From Burkholderiaceae bacterium (GTDB lineage Bacteria > Pseudomonadota > Gammaproteobacteria > Burkholderiales > Burkholderiaceae_C), in NCBI GenBank assembly GCA_031253795.1, contig JAIRVR010000075.1, forward strand, positions 1 to 47,590: a stretch of DNA of 47,590 nt, read 5' to 3'. Made by a program: the position numbers and the translations under genes. The notes under the pieces are model-generated. The model had not been told where the DNA came from and did not search any database. It worked only from the letters and a program-made list of their open reading frames with translations. Of the stretch, positions 34,342 through 42,666 are shown one piece after another (the stretch's first letter is position 1; the number at the start of each line of letters is the position of its first letter).

Positions 34342-34677
34342 ATGGAAGCCGTATCGCCCACCATCATCCACCTCATCATCTTCGTGCTGGCCATCTATGT
34401 CGGCTACCACGTGGTCTGGACCGTCACGCCGGCCCTGCACACGCCGCTGATGGCCGTCACCAATGCCATCTCGGCCATCGTCATCGTGGGCGCCATGCTG
34501 GCGGCGGCCCTCACGGAAACCGGTCTGGGCAAGACCATGGGCGTGCTGGCCGTGGCCCTGGCCGCGGTCAACGTGTTCGGCGGCTTCCTGGTCACACGGC
34601 GGATGCTCGAGATGTTCCGCAAAAAGGAGCGCAAGAGCGCTGCCGCCAAGGATGGCAAGGCGGAGGGCCAGCCATGA
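34342..34677 (+). CDS. pntAb: NAD(P) transhydrogenase subunit alpha part 2 (PntAb)
   Basis: The 111-residue protein from ATG 34342 (AAGGAAG 6 bp upstream) contains three to four membrane helices, with HLIIFVLAIYVGYHVVW, TPLMAVTNAISAIVIVGA and a final helix running into FGGFLVTRRMLEMF. This is the membrane part of the alpha subunit, separate from the soluble PntAa. A charged Lys/Ala-rich tail follows. It begins 1 bp after the pntAa stop and overlaps pntB by 4 bp. Confidence 0.96.
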   Translation: MEAVSPTIIHLIIFVLAIYVGYHVVWTVTPALHTPLMAVTNAISAIVIVGAMLAAALTETGLGKTMGVLAVALAAVNVFGGFLVTRRMLEMFRKKERKSAAAKDGKAEGQP

Positions 34678-36098
34678 GCATGAACCTCGTCACGCTGCTC
34701 TACCTGGTGGCCAGCGTCTGCTTCATCCAGGCGCTCAAGGGCCTGTCCCATCCCACTACCTCGATACGCGGCAACCTGTTCGGCATGACCGGCATGGTGG
34801 TCGCCGTGCTGACGACGGCGGCCCTGATCGTGCAGCTGGCTGGCGGCCAGGCGCTGGGCCTGGGCTGGGTGCTGCTCGGCCTGCTGGCCGGCGGCACGGC
34901 CGGCGCCGTCATGGCCCAGCGCGTGGAAATGACCAAGATGCCCGAACTGGTGGCCTTCATGCACAGCATGATCGGCCTGGCGGCGGTCTTCATCGCCGTC
35001 GCGGCCGTGGCCGAGCCCTGGGCCTTCGCCATCACGGCCAAGGGCGGGCCCATCCCGGGCGGCAACCGCGTGGAGCTGGCGCTGGGCGCCTTCATCGGGG
35101 CTGTGACCTTCACGGGCTCGGTGATCGCCTTCGGCAAGCTCAGCGGCAAGTACAAGTTCCGCCTGTTCCAGGGCGCGCCCGTGCAATTCAAGGGCCAGCA
35201 TGCGCTCAACGCCGTGCTGGGGCTGGCGGCAGCGTTCTTCGTCTTCGGCTTCTGGCACAGCCAAAGCTGGATCGACATCGTGCTGGTCATCGCACTGGGC
35301 CTGCTGCTGGGCGTGCTGCTGATCATTCCCATCGGCGGGGCCGACATGCCCGTGGTGGTGTCCATGCTCAACAGCTATTCGGGCTGGGCGGCGGCGGGCA
35401 TAGGCTTTTCGCTGAACAACAGCATGCTGATCATCGCCGGCTCCCTGGTGGGCAGCTCGGGCGCCATTCTGAGCTACATCATGTGCAAGGCCATGAACCG
35501 GTCGTTCTTCAGCGTCATCCTGGGAGGTTTCGGGGGCGAGGCAGGCGCGGCCACCGGCGGCGCCCAGCAGCAGCGCAGCGTCAAGAGCGGCAGCGCCGAC
35601 GATGCGGCCTTCGTGCTGGGCAATGCCGAGACCGTGGTCATCGTGCCCGGTTACGGCCTGGCTGTGGCGCGGGCCCAGCACGCGGTCAAGGAACTGGCCG
35701 ACAAGCTCACGGAAAAGGGCGTGACGGTCAAATACGCCATCCACCCCGTGGCGGGACGCATGCCCGGCCACATGAACGTGCTGCTGGCCGAAGCCGAGGT
35801 GCCCTACGACCAGGTCTTCGAGATGGAGGACATCAACAGCGAGTTCGGCCAGGCCGATGTGGCCATCATCCTGGGCGCCAACGACGTGGTGAATCCCGCC
35901 GCGCACGTCAAGGGCAGTCCGATCTACGGCATGCCCATCCTGGAGGCCTACAAGGCCAAGACCGTGATCGTGAACAAGCGCTCCATGGCCGCCGGCTATG
36001 CGGGCCTGGACAACGAGCTGTTCTACATGGACAAGACCATGATGGTCTTCGGGGACGCCAAGAAGGTGGTGGAGGACATGGGCAAGGCGCTGGAGTGA
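34674..36098 (+). CDS. pntB: NAD(P) transhydrogenase subunit beta (PntB)
   Basis: The 474-residue protein starts at ATG 34674 within the pntAb stop (ATGA). Eight or nine membrane helices fill the first 270 residues, including HPTTSIRGNLFGMTGMVVAV and MLNSYSGWAAAGIGF. The NADP-binding domain III follows with VIVPGYGLAVARAQHAVKEL, IHPVAGRMPGHMNVLLAEA and ILGANDVVNPAA. It is the last gene of the pnt operon and ends near an inverted repeat. Confidence 0.97.
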   Translation: MSMNLVTLLYLVASVCFIQALKGLSHPTTSIRGNLFGMTGMVVAVLTTAALIVQLAGGQALGLGWVLLGLLAGGTAGAVMAQRVEMTKMPELVAFMHSMIGLAAVFIAVAAVAEPWAFAITAKGGPIPGGNRVELALGAFIGAVTFTGSVIAFGKLSGKYKFRLFQGAPVQFKGQHALNAVLGLAAAFFVFGFWHSQSWIDIVLVIALGLLLGVLLIIPIGGADMPVVVSMLNSYSGWAAAGIGFSLNNSMLIIAGSLVGSSGAILSYIMCKAMNRSFFSVILGGFGGEAGAATGGAQQQRSVKSGSADDAAFVLGNAETVVIVPGYGLAVARAQHAVKELADKLTEKGVTVKYAIHPVAGRMPGHMNVLLAEAEVPYDQVFEMEDINSEFGQADVAIILGANDVVNPAAHVKGSPIYGMPILEAYKAKTVIVNKRSMAAGYAGLDNELFYMDKTMMVFGDAKKVVEDMGKALE

Positions 36099-36103
36099 CG
36101 GCC

Positions 36104-36128
36104 GATGCCGGGGCACTGCCCCGGCATC
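36104..36128. terminator. Inverted repeat between convergent pntB and xth, possible terminator
   Basis: GATGCCGGGGCA (36104-36115) and TGCCCCGGCATC (36117-36128) are perfectly complementary. No T-run follows on either strand, so it may stop transcription only weakly or act with Rho. Confidence 0.45.
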
Positions 36129-36942
36129 ACAGCTTCATGTCGTAGCCGATGGTGATAGGCGCGTGGTCCGAGAACTTCACGTCCTTGTAGATGCTTTCGG
36201 TGCGCGCCAGGGCCGCCGTGGCGGGCGTGGCCAGGTGGTAGTCCAGGCGCCATCCCACGTTGTTGGCATAGGCCTGGCCGCGGTTGCTCCACCAGGTGTA
36301 GCAAGCGTCGGTCGTGTCGGGCTGCAGCAGGCGATAAACGTCCACCAGGCCGCCCGTGACATCAGTTTTGTGCAACAACTTTGTCATCCAGGCGCGCTCT
36401 TCGGGCGTGAAGCCGCTGTTTTTCTGGTTGCTGCGCCAGTTCTTGAGATCGATTTCCTGGTGGGCGATGTTGATGTCGCCGCAGAGGATGAACTCGCGTT
36501 CGCCCTTCATGCGCATCAGGTGGGCGTGCATTTCAGCCAGGAAGCGGAATTTGGCCGTCTGGCGCAGTTCGCCCGAGCTGCCGCTGGGGAAATAGGCGCT
36601 GATGACGGACAGCTTGCGTGCCGGCGTGTCAAAGCGTGCCTCCACATAGCGGCCCTCGGCGTCGAACTCGTGCGAGCCGAAACCGATCACCACGTCGCTG
36701 GGCTCGCGGCGGCTGTAGACGCCCACACCCGAATAGCCCTTTTTCTCGGCATAGTGGAAGTGGCCGCGCAGGCCGCTGAGCACTTCGAAGCGTCCGGCCA
36801 TGTCCGCGGCCTGGGCCTTGATTTCCTGCACGCAAATACAATCCGGCGCGGTGGCCTCGACCCAGGCTTCGACACCCTTGGTCGAAGCCGAGCGTATGCC
36901 GTTGAGGTTGAGGCTGGTTAATTTGAACAAGGATGGATCCAT
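36127..36942 (-). CDS. xth: Exodeoxyribonuclease III
   Basis: Taken from ATG 36942 the protein has 271 residues, close to the 268 of E. coli XthA; a TTG at 36930, four codons in, is an alternative. The AP-endonuclease fold shows in [20 protein letters not shown] (metal-binding E), [26 protein letters not shown] and the end [10 protein letters not shown] (D and H of the active site). It repairs abasic sites and 3' blocks. Its proposed start codon overlaps that of divergent pyrE. Confidence 0.94.
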   Translation of the reverse strand: MDPSLFKLTSLNLNGIRSASTKGVEAWVEATAPDCICVQEIKAQAADMAGRFEVLSGLRGHFHYAEKKGYSGVGVYSRREPSDVVIGFGSHEFDAEGRYVEARFDTPARKLSVISAYFPSGSSGELRQTAKFRFLAEMHAHLMRMKGEREFILCGDINIAHQEIDLKNWRSNQKNSGFTPEERAWMTKLLHKTDVTGGLVDVYRLLQPDTTDACYTWWSNRGQAYANNVGWRLDYHLATPATAALARTESIYKDVKFSDHAPITIGYDMKL

Positions 36943-37636
36943 GGTGGTGAGTAATCTGCAGGCCGATGACACAGGCCGTCTGGCGCAGGAATTTGTGCAG
37001 TTCGCCGTTGATGCAGGTGTGCTGCGCTTTGGCGAATTCAAGACCAAGGCCGGGCGCATGAGCCCGTATTTCTTCAATGCGGGCCTGTTCGACGATGGCG
37101 CCAAGCTCGGTCTGCTTGCCGAATTCTATGCAAAAGCCATCGTGGCCAGCGGCATCGAGTTCGACATGGTTTTCGGCCCCGCCTACAAGGGCATTCCTCT
37201 GGCCGCCACGGTGGCCGTGGAGCTGGCGCGCCTGGGCCTGAACAAGCCCTTCGCCTACAACCGCAAGGAGGCCAAGGACCATGGCGAGGGCGGCAGCCTC
37301 GTGGGGGCACCGCTCAAGGGCCGTGTGCTCATCGTGGACGATGTGATGAGCGCCGGAACGGCCGCGCGCGAGTCGATCGCCATCATCCGCGCCGCGGGTG
37401 CCACGCCGCATGCCGTGGCCATTGCCCTGGATCGGCAGGAAATGGCCACCGAAAATGGCCAGGACGTGGCCCACAGCGCCGTGCAGTATGTGCGCAACCA
37501 GCTGGGCATGCAGGTCTGTACCATTGCCAAACTGGCAGACTTATTGCTCTATCTTGAAAGCCATGGGGGCGACGCCGGGCGTGACCACCATGACCGGGTG
37601 CTGGCCTACCGCCAGCGCTATGGCGTCAAAGACTGA
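36941..37636 (+). CDS. pyrE: Orotate phosphoribosyltransferase
   Basis: ATG 36941 has AAGGA 7 bp upstream and yields 231 residues. Landmarks are [25 protein letters not shown], the [11 protein letters not shown] loop, [13 protein letters not shown] with the catalytic flexible loop, and the PRPP-binding [13 protein letters not shown]. It converts orotate and PRPP to OMP in pyrimidine synthesis. Because xth begins on the opposite strand at the same CCATGG, the pyrE promoter must lie inside the xth coding sequence. Confidence 0.96.
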   Translation: MVVSNLQADDTGRLAQEFVQFAVDAGVLRFGEFKTKAGRMSPYFFNAGLFDDGAKLGLLAEFYAKAIVASGIEFDMVFGPAYKGIPLAATVAVELARLGLNKPFAYNRKEAKDHGEGGSLVGAPLKGRVLIVDDVMSAGTAARESIAIIRAAGATPHAVAIALDRQEMATENGQDVAHSAVQYVRNQLGMQVCTIAKLADLLLYLESHGGDAGRDHHDRVLAYRQRYGVKD

Positions 37637-37649
37637 GGAACCAAGCTTG

Positions 37650-38300
37650 ATGAGTTGGGCATCGCGTGCAGGATTCGTGTGGTATGCCTTGGGCTTTGCC
37701 GTGGGTGGCTCCGCCTGTGCCCAGGACATGGGCAGCCCCGGCATCTATGCCTGCACCGATGCCAAGGGCCGGCGCCTGACGGCGGACCGGCCCATTGCCG
37801 ACTGCGTGGACCGTGACCAGCGCGTGCTGGGCACCAGCGGCGCGGAGCTGCGCCGTGTGGGACCCACGCTCACCGACGTGGAACGCGCCGACCTCGAAGC
37901 CCAGCGCCGCCGCGATCAGGCCGAGCAGCGCCGCCTGCGCGAGGAGCGCTCGCGCGAGAAGGCGCTGGTCACGCGTTACCCCAGCCAGGCCATCCACGAT
38001 GCCGAACGGGCCGAGGCCGTGGCCCAGGTCGACCAGGTGATGGGCGTGGCGCGCCAGCGCGTACAGGAACTGCAGGTGCAGCGCCTGAAGCTGGACACCG
38101 AGATGGAGTTCTACCGCAAGGACCCGTCGCGCGCCCCCGCGCCGCTGCGCCGCCAGCTGGACGAAAACCGCACGGCCCAGGAAGAGCAGCAGCGCTTCAT
38201 CCAGCAGCAGGAGCAGGAAAAGCGCCGCATCCACCAGCGTTTCGACGCCGAACTGGCCCAGCTGCGCGTGCTGTGGGCTGCCTCGCCGGGCGGCCGCTGA
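37650..38300 (+). CDS. DUF4124-like envelope protein with coiled coil
   Basis: ATG 37650 (GAGGAA 9 bp upstream) gives 216 residues. A signal peptide runs to about residue 25 (SACAQD). A short DUF4124-like N-terminal part, GIYACTDAKGRRLTADRPIADCVDRDQ, has two cysteines that could pair. The remainder is highly charged, Arg/Glu/Gln-rich and probably a long coiled coil. It is likely periplasmic. The gene follows pyrE by 13 bp; this placement is common in beta-proteobacteria but the function is unknown. Confidence 0.82.
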   Translation: MSWASRAGFVWYALGFAVGGSACAQDMGSPGIYACTDAKGRRLTADRPIADCVDRDQRVLGTSGAELRRVGPTLTDVERADLEAQRRRDQAEQRRLREERSREKALVTRYPSQAIHDAERAEAVAQVDQVMGVARQRVQELQVQRLKLDTEMEFYRKDPSRAPAPLRRQLDENRTAQEEQQRFIQQQEQEKRRIHQRFDAELAQLRVLWAASPGGR

Positions 38301-38439
38301 TTCCCTGCACACACGCCATGGGCCGGTGGCGCGCGCCCTGAGTCGGATTCGTCCTGCATCCAGCCCCCCGGCCTGGGTCTAGGCTGTCATCACATTCCAG
38401 ACACCGGCCCGGCCGCGCGGGCCCGAGAAGGGAGCGGAC

Positions 38440-41025
38440 ATGACGGCATGGCGATGGGCGATGGCCTTGCTGCTGTGGGTGGCAGGCGCGTGCCTGGCCT
38501 GGGGCGGCGGGCAATTGCTGCTGGCGGATGGCAGCGTCTACTACCTGGTGGCGGGCGTGCTGCTGCTGGCTACGGGCGTGGAGGTGGCGCGCCGCTCGGC
38601 CCTGGCTTTGTGGCTGTATGCCCTGCTGCTGCTGTGTACGGCGCTGTGGGCGGTATGGGAGGTGCAGCTGGACTGGTGGCCGCTGGCCGCTCGCCTGGGC
38701 CTGCCCTGGGTGATGGGCCTGCTGCTGGCGTTGCCGCTGTCGGTGCGTTCCCTCCGGCATGAGCCCGACATGGGCCAGAACCGGGGCCTACCGGCCGCCC
38801 ATGCGCTGCTGGCCCTGGTGTTGCTGGGTACGGCCGTGCTGGCCGGCCTGTCCTTCAGCCGCCAGCGCGATGCCCATGAAACCCTGGGTCAGTTTTCGGG
38901 CACGGCGGCGGCGGCTTCCGATCGGCCTGCCGACGGCCAGGTCACTGCCGTGCAGAACATGTCCATGGTGGCGGCCTCCGAGGCCTCGGGCCTGCGCAGC
39001 CCGCCGGCGCTGGGTGGATCGGCCGAGGCAGCCGTGCCCGATGGTGAGTGGCATGCCTATGGCCGCACCGGGGCGGGCCAGCGCTATTCGCCGCTGCGCC
39101 AGATCGGCACGCACAACGTGGGTCGGATGGAGCTGGCCTGGGAATTCCACACCGGCGATCTGCGCGGCCAGCCCGGCGACCCCGAGGAGACCACGTTCGA
39201 GGTCACGCCGCTGAAGATCGGCGAGCGCCTGTTCCTGTGCACGCCCCACCAGTCGGTGATCGCCCTGGACGCCACCACGGGCAAGCAGCTGTGGCGGCGC
39301 GACCTGCCCCTGCCCCGCGGGCTGGCGCTGCAGCACCTGACCTGTCGCGGCCTGTCCTACCAGTCGGCCGAAGCGGCGGCGCAGTTCGATGCGGCGGCCG
39401 GCCATGCACGGTCGGCCGTCATTCCCGCGGGATCGGCCACGCCGGCCGCTGCCGATGGCGGGCGTGGAGGGGATGCGCGGGCCGCGGGGTCAGGCTGCAC
39501 GGCCAAGCTGTTCATGGCCACGGCCGATGGCAAGGTGGTGGCCCTCGATCCCGCGGACGGCCAGACCTGTGCCAACGTGGCGGGCGGTCAGGGATTCATC
39601 GATCTGTGGCAGGGCATGGCCCGGCGCAGCCCGGGCGCCTACTATTCGACCTCGCCCGTGGTCGTGGCACGCGACCGCATCATCGTGGGCGGAACGGTGC
39701 TGGACAACCATTCCACGCGCGATCCCTCGGGGGTGATCCGCGCCTTCGACATTCGTTCGGGCGCCTTGCTGTGGGCCTGGGACGCGGGCCGGCCCGATTC
39801 CAGCACACCCCTGCCCGCAGGCCAGACCTATGTGCCCAACTCGCCCAACAGCTGGTCCATTTCCAGCCTGGACGAGAGCCTGGGCCTGGTCTATGTGCCG
39901 ATGGGCAATGCGCCGCCCGACCAGTGGGGCGGCCAGCGCAGCGCGGCCGCGGAGCGCTATTCCTCCTCGGTGGTGGCGCTGGACATCGCCACGGGCAGCG
40001 TGCGCTGGGTGTTCCAGACCGTGCACCACGATCTCTGGGATTACGACGTCCCGGCCCAGCCCAGCCTCATCGACCTGGATATCGACGGCCAGACCGTGCC
40101 GGCCCTGGTCCAGGCCACCAAGCAGGGCGAGCTGTTCGTGCTGGACCGGCGCACGGGCAAGCCCTTGCTGCCCGTGACCGAAGTGGCAGCGCCCCAGGGG
40201 GCGGCGCGCGGCGACCGCACGGCCGCGACCCAGCCGCGCTCGCTGCTGAGCTTCGACCCGCCCGCGTTGACCGAGCGCGACATGTGGGGTGCGACGCCCT
40301 TCGAGCAGCTGTGGTGCAGGCTGGCCTTCCATCGCCTGCGCTACGAAGGCCGCTTCACGCCGCCGTCGGAGCAGGGTTCGCTCATTTATCCTGGCAACTT
40401 CGGGGTCTTCAACTGGGGAGGCGTGGCCGTGGACCCGCGCCGCCAGGTGGTATTCGCCACGCCCACGCGCCTGGCCTTCGTCTCCACCCTGGTGCCGCGT
40501 GCCGACGACCACTCCCTGCTGGTGCAGGACGGTGGTCCACCCCAGGGCGGCCTGCCTGCGCTCAACGAGAACTTCGGTGCGCCGTTTGCCGTGCGCCTCA
40601 AGCCCTTCGTCTCTCCGCTGGGCCTGCCCTGCCAGGCGCCCCCCTGGGGCTTTGTGGCGGGTGCCGACCTGCGCACCGGCCAGATCGCCTGGCAGCGCCG
40701 CAACGGCACGCCGCGCGACCTCAGCCCGCTGCCCCTGGGCTTTCGCATGGGCGTGCCCGGCATAGGCGGGCCGATGATGACGGCGGGCGGCGTGGCCTTT
40801 TATTCGGGTGCACTCGACAACTATGTGCGGGCCTACGATGTGGACAGCGGCCGCCAGCTCTGGCAGGACCGCCTGCCTGCGGGCGGCCAGGCCACGCCCA
40901 TGACCTATGTGGGCAGCGACCAGCGCCAATACGTGCTGGTCATGGCCGGCGGTCATGGCTCCACGGGAACCCGGGCCGGCGACAGCGTGCGTGCCTATGC
41001 GCTGCCCAGGGAGAGCGCGCCCTGA
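38440..41025 (+). CDS. Membrane-bound PQQ-dependent dehydrogenase, glucose/quinate/shikimate family
   Basis: The 861-residue protein has five N-terminal membrane helices (to about residue 145). A PQQ beta-propeller follows with repeated tryptophan-docking motifs (ALDATTGKQLWRRDL, FDIRSGALLWAWDAG, ADLRTGQIAWQRRN, YDVDSGRQLWQ). VHHDLWDYDVPAQPS (V528 onward) holds the acidic active-site region and QATKQGELFVLDRRTG the family lysine. It oxidises sugars or polyols in the periplasm and feeds ubiquinone. It is about 65 residues longer than E. coli Gcd, partly from a low-complexity Ala/Gly insert near residues 315-350. No PQQ synthesis genes are nearby. Confidence 0.92.
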   Translation: MTAWRWAMALLLWVAGACLAWGGGQLLLADGSVYYLVAGVLLLATGVEVARRSALALWLYALLLLCTALWAVWEVQLDWWPLAARLGLPWVMGLLLALPLSVRSLRHEPDMGQNRGLPAAHALLALVLLGTAVLAGLSFSRQRDAHETLGQFSGTAAAASDRPADGQVTAVQNMSMVAASEASGLRSPPALGGSAEAAVPDGEWHAYGRTGAGQRYSPLRQIGTHNVGRMELAWEFHTGDLRGQPGDPEETTFEVTPLKIGERLFLCTPHQSVIALDATTGKQLWRRDLPLPRGLALQHLTCRGLSYQSAEAAAQFDAAAGHARSAVIPAGSATPAAADGGRGGDARAAGSGCTAKLFMATADGKVVALDPADGQTCANVAGGQGFIDLWQGMARRSPGAYYSTSPVVVARDRIIVGGTVLDNHSTRDPSGVIRAFDIRSGALLWAWDAGRPDSSTPLPAGQTYVPNSPNSWSISSLDESLGLVYVPMGNAPPDQWGGQRSAAAERYSSSVVALDIATGSVRWVFQTVHHDLWDYDVPAQPSLIDLDIDGQTVPALVQATKQGELFVLDRRTGKPLLPVTEVAAPQGAARGDRTAATQPRSLLSFDPPALTERDMWGATPFEQLWCRLAFHRLRYEGRFTPPSEQGSLIYPGNFGVFNWGGVAVDPRRQVVFATPTRLAFVSTLVPRADDHSLLVQDGGPPQGGLPALNENFGAPFAVRLKPFVSPLGLPCQAPPWGFVAGADLRTGQIAWQRRNGTPRDLSPLPLGFRMGVPGIGGPMMTAGGVAFYSGALDNYVRAYDVDSGRQLWQDRLPAGGQATPMTYVGSDQRQYVLVMAGGHGSTGTRAGDSVRAYALPRESAP

Positions 41026-41040
41026 ATCCGGGGCCTGGCC

Positions 41041-41394
41041 TCAGTGGCCGCCGGTCCGTCCCAGCATGCGCATCACACGGGTGAGCAGCAGGGCGGCCAC
41101 CCAGGGCAGGCCGCCGATCAGGAGGGGCAGGCGTGCCAGGGCACCCTGCTGTGCCGTGAGCATCAGCGTGTCGGCGCGCCACAGCGCCGCATAGCCCGTG
41201 GGCAGGGCATAGGCCAGCCAGGCCAGTGCCCCCAGGGCGAACAGCAGGGCCATGCGGCGTGCACTGCGCCCATCGCGCGAACCGGGGGGCAGGGTCCGCG
41301 CGCAGCGCCAGACCCAGGCCAGCGCCGCCAGCACCAGGAAGGCGCAGGCCGCGACCGATAGCACGAGCCAGGTGTGGGGAGACAGTGGGGGCAT
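41041..41394 (-). CDS. Small predicted membrane protein, unknown function
   Basis: ATG 41394 gives 117 residues with three hydrophobic segments, at about 8-28 (TWLVLSVAACAFLVLAALAW), 48-68 and 88-105, separated by basic loops (RDGRSARR, TRVMRMLGR). No known domain is recognised. It is convergent with the quinoprotein dehydrogenase gene 15 bp away. Codon use fits the neighbourhood. Confidence 0.65.
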   Translation of the reverse strand: MPPLSPHTWLVLSVAACAFLVLAALAWVWRCARTLPPGSRDGRSARRMALLFALGALAWLAYALPTGYAALWRADTLMLTAQQGALARLPLLIGGLPWVAALLLTRVMRMLGRTGGH

Positions 41395-41474
41395 GGCAGG
41401 ACAGCGTAGCGGCCGCAGCCGGCCGGGGCCTGGAGTGTAGCGGCGTGCCGCCGTCCCGGAACCTGCCGGGATGC

Positions 41475-41705
41475 TCAGGCCATGCGCCAGACGGTGGCAC
41501 TGCCGCCATGGGCCGCCGATACCGACCGGATGCCCAGGACGGCCGCGTGGCGCTGCAGCAGGGCATCGAACTGTTCGGTGCTTTCGGCCGTGGCCGGTGC
41601 CTCGTCGTACTCGCTGGCCACCTGGTCGGTGGTGAAGGAGAGCGCGCCGAACTTCTGGACGATGTTGCGCAGCTTGTCGAGGTTGGGGCTGGAGGACTGG
41701 TTCAT
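41475..41705 (-). CDS. Small conserved-looking protein of unknown function
   Basis: ATG 41705 has a good ribosome site (AGGAG, 5 bp upstream) and gives 76 residues. It is a soluble, slightly acidic protein with a helix LDKLRNIVQKFGALSF and an acidic middle (SEYDEAPATAESTEQFDALL). I do not recognise the family. Good initiation signals support it being a gene. Confidence 0.65.
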   Translation of the reverse strand: MNQSSSPNLDKLRNIVQKFGALSFTTDQVASEYDEAPATAESTEQFDALLQRHAAVLGIRSVSAAHGGSATVWRMA

Positions 41706-41819
41706 GGCAACTCCTGTGGGCAGCGGGTCTGCCGCGCCGCAAACCCTTCGCCCCAGTGTAGCCCCGGTGCCGGCGGCGGCCACCGGGGTCATCCCCCAAA
41801 GCCGTGTAGGTCCCGGGCC

Positions 41820-42383
41820 TCAGGCCCCGGCGGACAGGGGACCGGCGCTCAGCACTTCGGACAGGGGCTTGCGCGGCGTGGGTACTTCGCGCTCGCGCAG
41901 GTCGTCGGGCAGGGTGGCCGCGTCACCGCGGCGTCCCACGGCGATGACCACCTCGGGCTCCAGGTGCTCGGGCAGGCGCAGCACCTCGCGCGCGGCCTCT
42001 GCAGAGAAGCCGCCCATGGCATGCGTGGCCAGGCCCATGGCGTGGGCCTGCAGTGCCAGATAGCCCCAGGCGCAGCCCGCGTCGAAGCTGTGCTTGCCGG
42101 GCGAGGCCAGGCGGTCGGACAGCAGCACGATAAGGGCGCCGGCATCCAGGCACCAGCGGCGGTTGAATTCGTTGGGAATGGTGGCAAAGGCCTGCCAGTG
42201 GGCATCACCGCGCAGCGCATAGGCAAAGTGCCAGGGCTGCTTGTTGCTGGCCGAGGGCGCCCAGCGCGCGGCATCCACGAGCTGCTCGATCTGGGCCGGG
42301 CTCAGCGCCTCGGGCTGGAAGGCGCGCGGCGACATGCGCTCCAGGAACTGCGAATGGATGGGCGTGGTGGTGTGGCGGGTCAT
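41820..42383 (-). CDS. Nitroreductase-family FMN oxidoreductase
   Basis: The 187-residue protein has the nitroreductase fold: ERMSPRAFQPEALSPAQIEQL with the FMN-phosphate Arg, then RWAPSASNKQPWHFAYAL, the common SxxNxQPW motif. A later helix has WGYLALQAHAMGLATHAMGGF, followed by LEPEVVIAVGRRGD. Such proteins use FMN and NAD(P)H to reduce nitro compounds, quinones or similar acceptors. The substrate is not predictable. It is divergent from the serA region. Confidence 0.93.
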   Translation of the reverse strand: MTRHTTTPIHSQFLERMSPRAFQPEALSPAQIEQLVDAARWAPSASNKQPWHFAYALRGDAHWQAFATIPNEFNRRWCLDAGALIVLLSDRLASPGKHSFDAGCAWGYLALQAHAMGLATHAMGGFSAEAAREVLRLPEHLEPEVVIAVGRRGDAATLPDDLREREVPTPRKPLSEVLSAGPLSAGA

Positions 42384-42509
42384 CTGCGTGCGGGAAGTCG
42401 GGTAAAGCGCCCACGATAGCGCATGGCCTGTGGCGCGGCATGCCGTTGCGCAACGATTGCCATGTCGGCTTCAGGGGAGCAGCGGGAATTCTCAGGAGGG
42501 AGTGAGTCC

Positions 42510-42650
42510 ATGCTTCCGGTGGAAATGTTGCGCCGCAGCATCCGCTCGTCCGGGCTCGCGGATGGCGTGTCCGGCCGCCCCGCAAGGACTTTGGGCCTAC
42601 CGGCCGTGAGGCTTCGCGAATCCGCTGTAATGCTCGTTTTGATTGATTGA
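42510..42650 (+). CDS. Possible small upstream ORF before serA
   Basis: A 46-residue frame begins at ATG 42510, 9 nt after AGGAGGG (42494-42500), one of the best ribosome sites in the window. It stops at 42650, 16 bp before the serA ATG. Its codon use is less GC-biased at third positions than the neighbours and it resembles no family I know. It could be a leader peptide or chance. Confidence 0.3.
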   Translation: MLPVEMLRRSIRSSGLADGVSGRPARTLGLPAVRLRESAVMLVLID

Positions 42651-42666
42651 CCGAGAGGGCTCGCCC

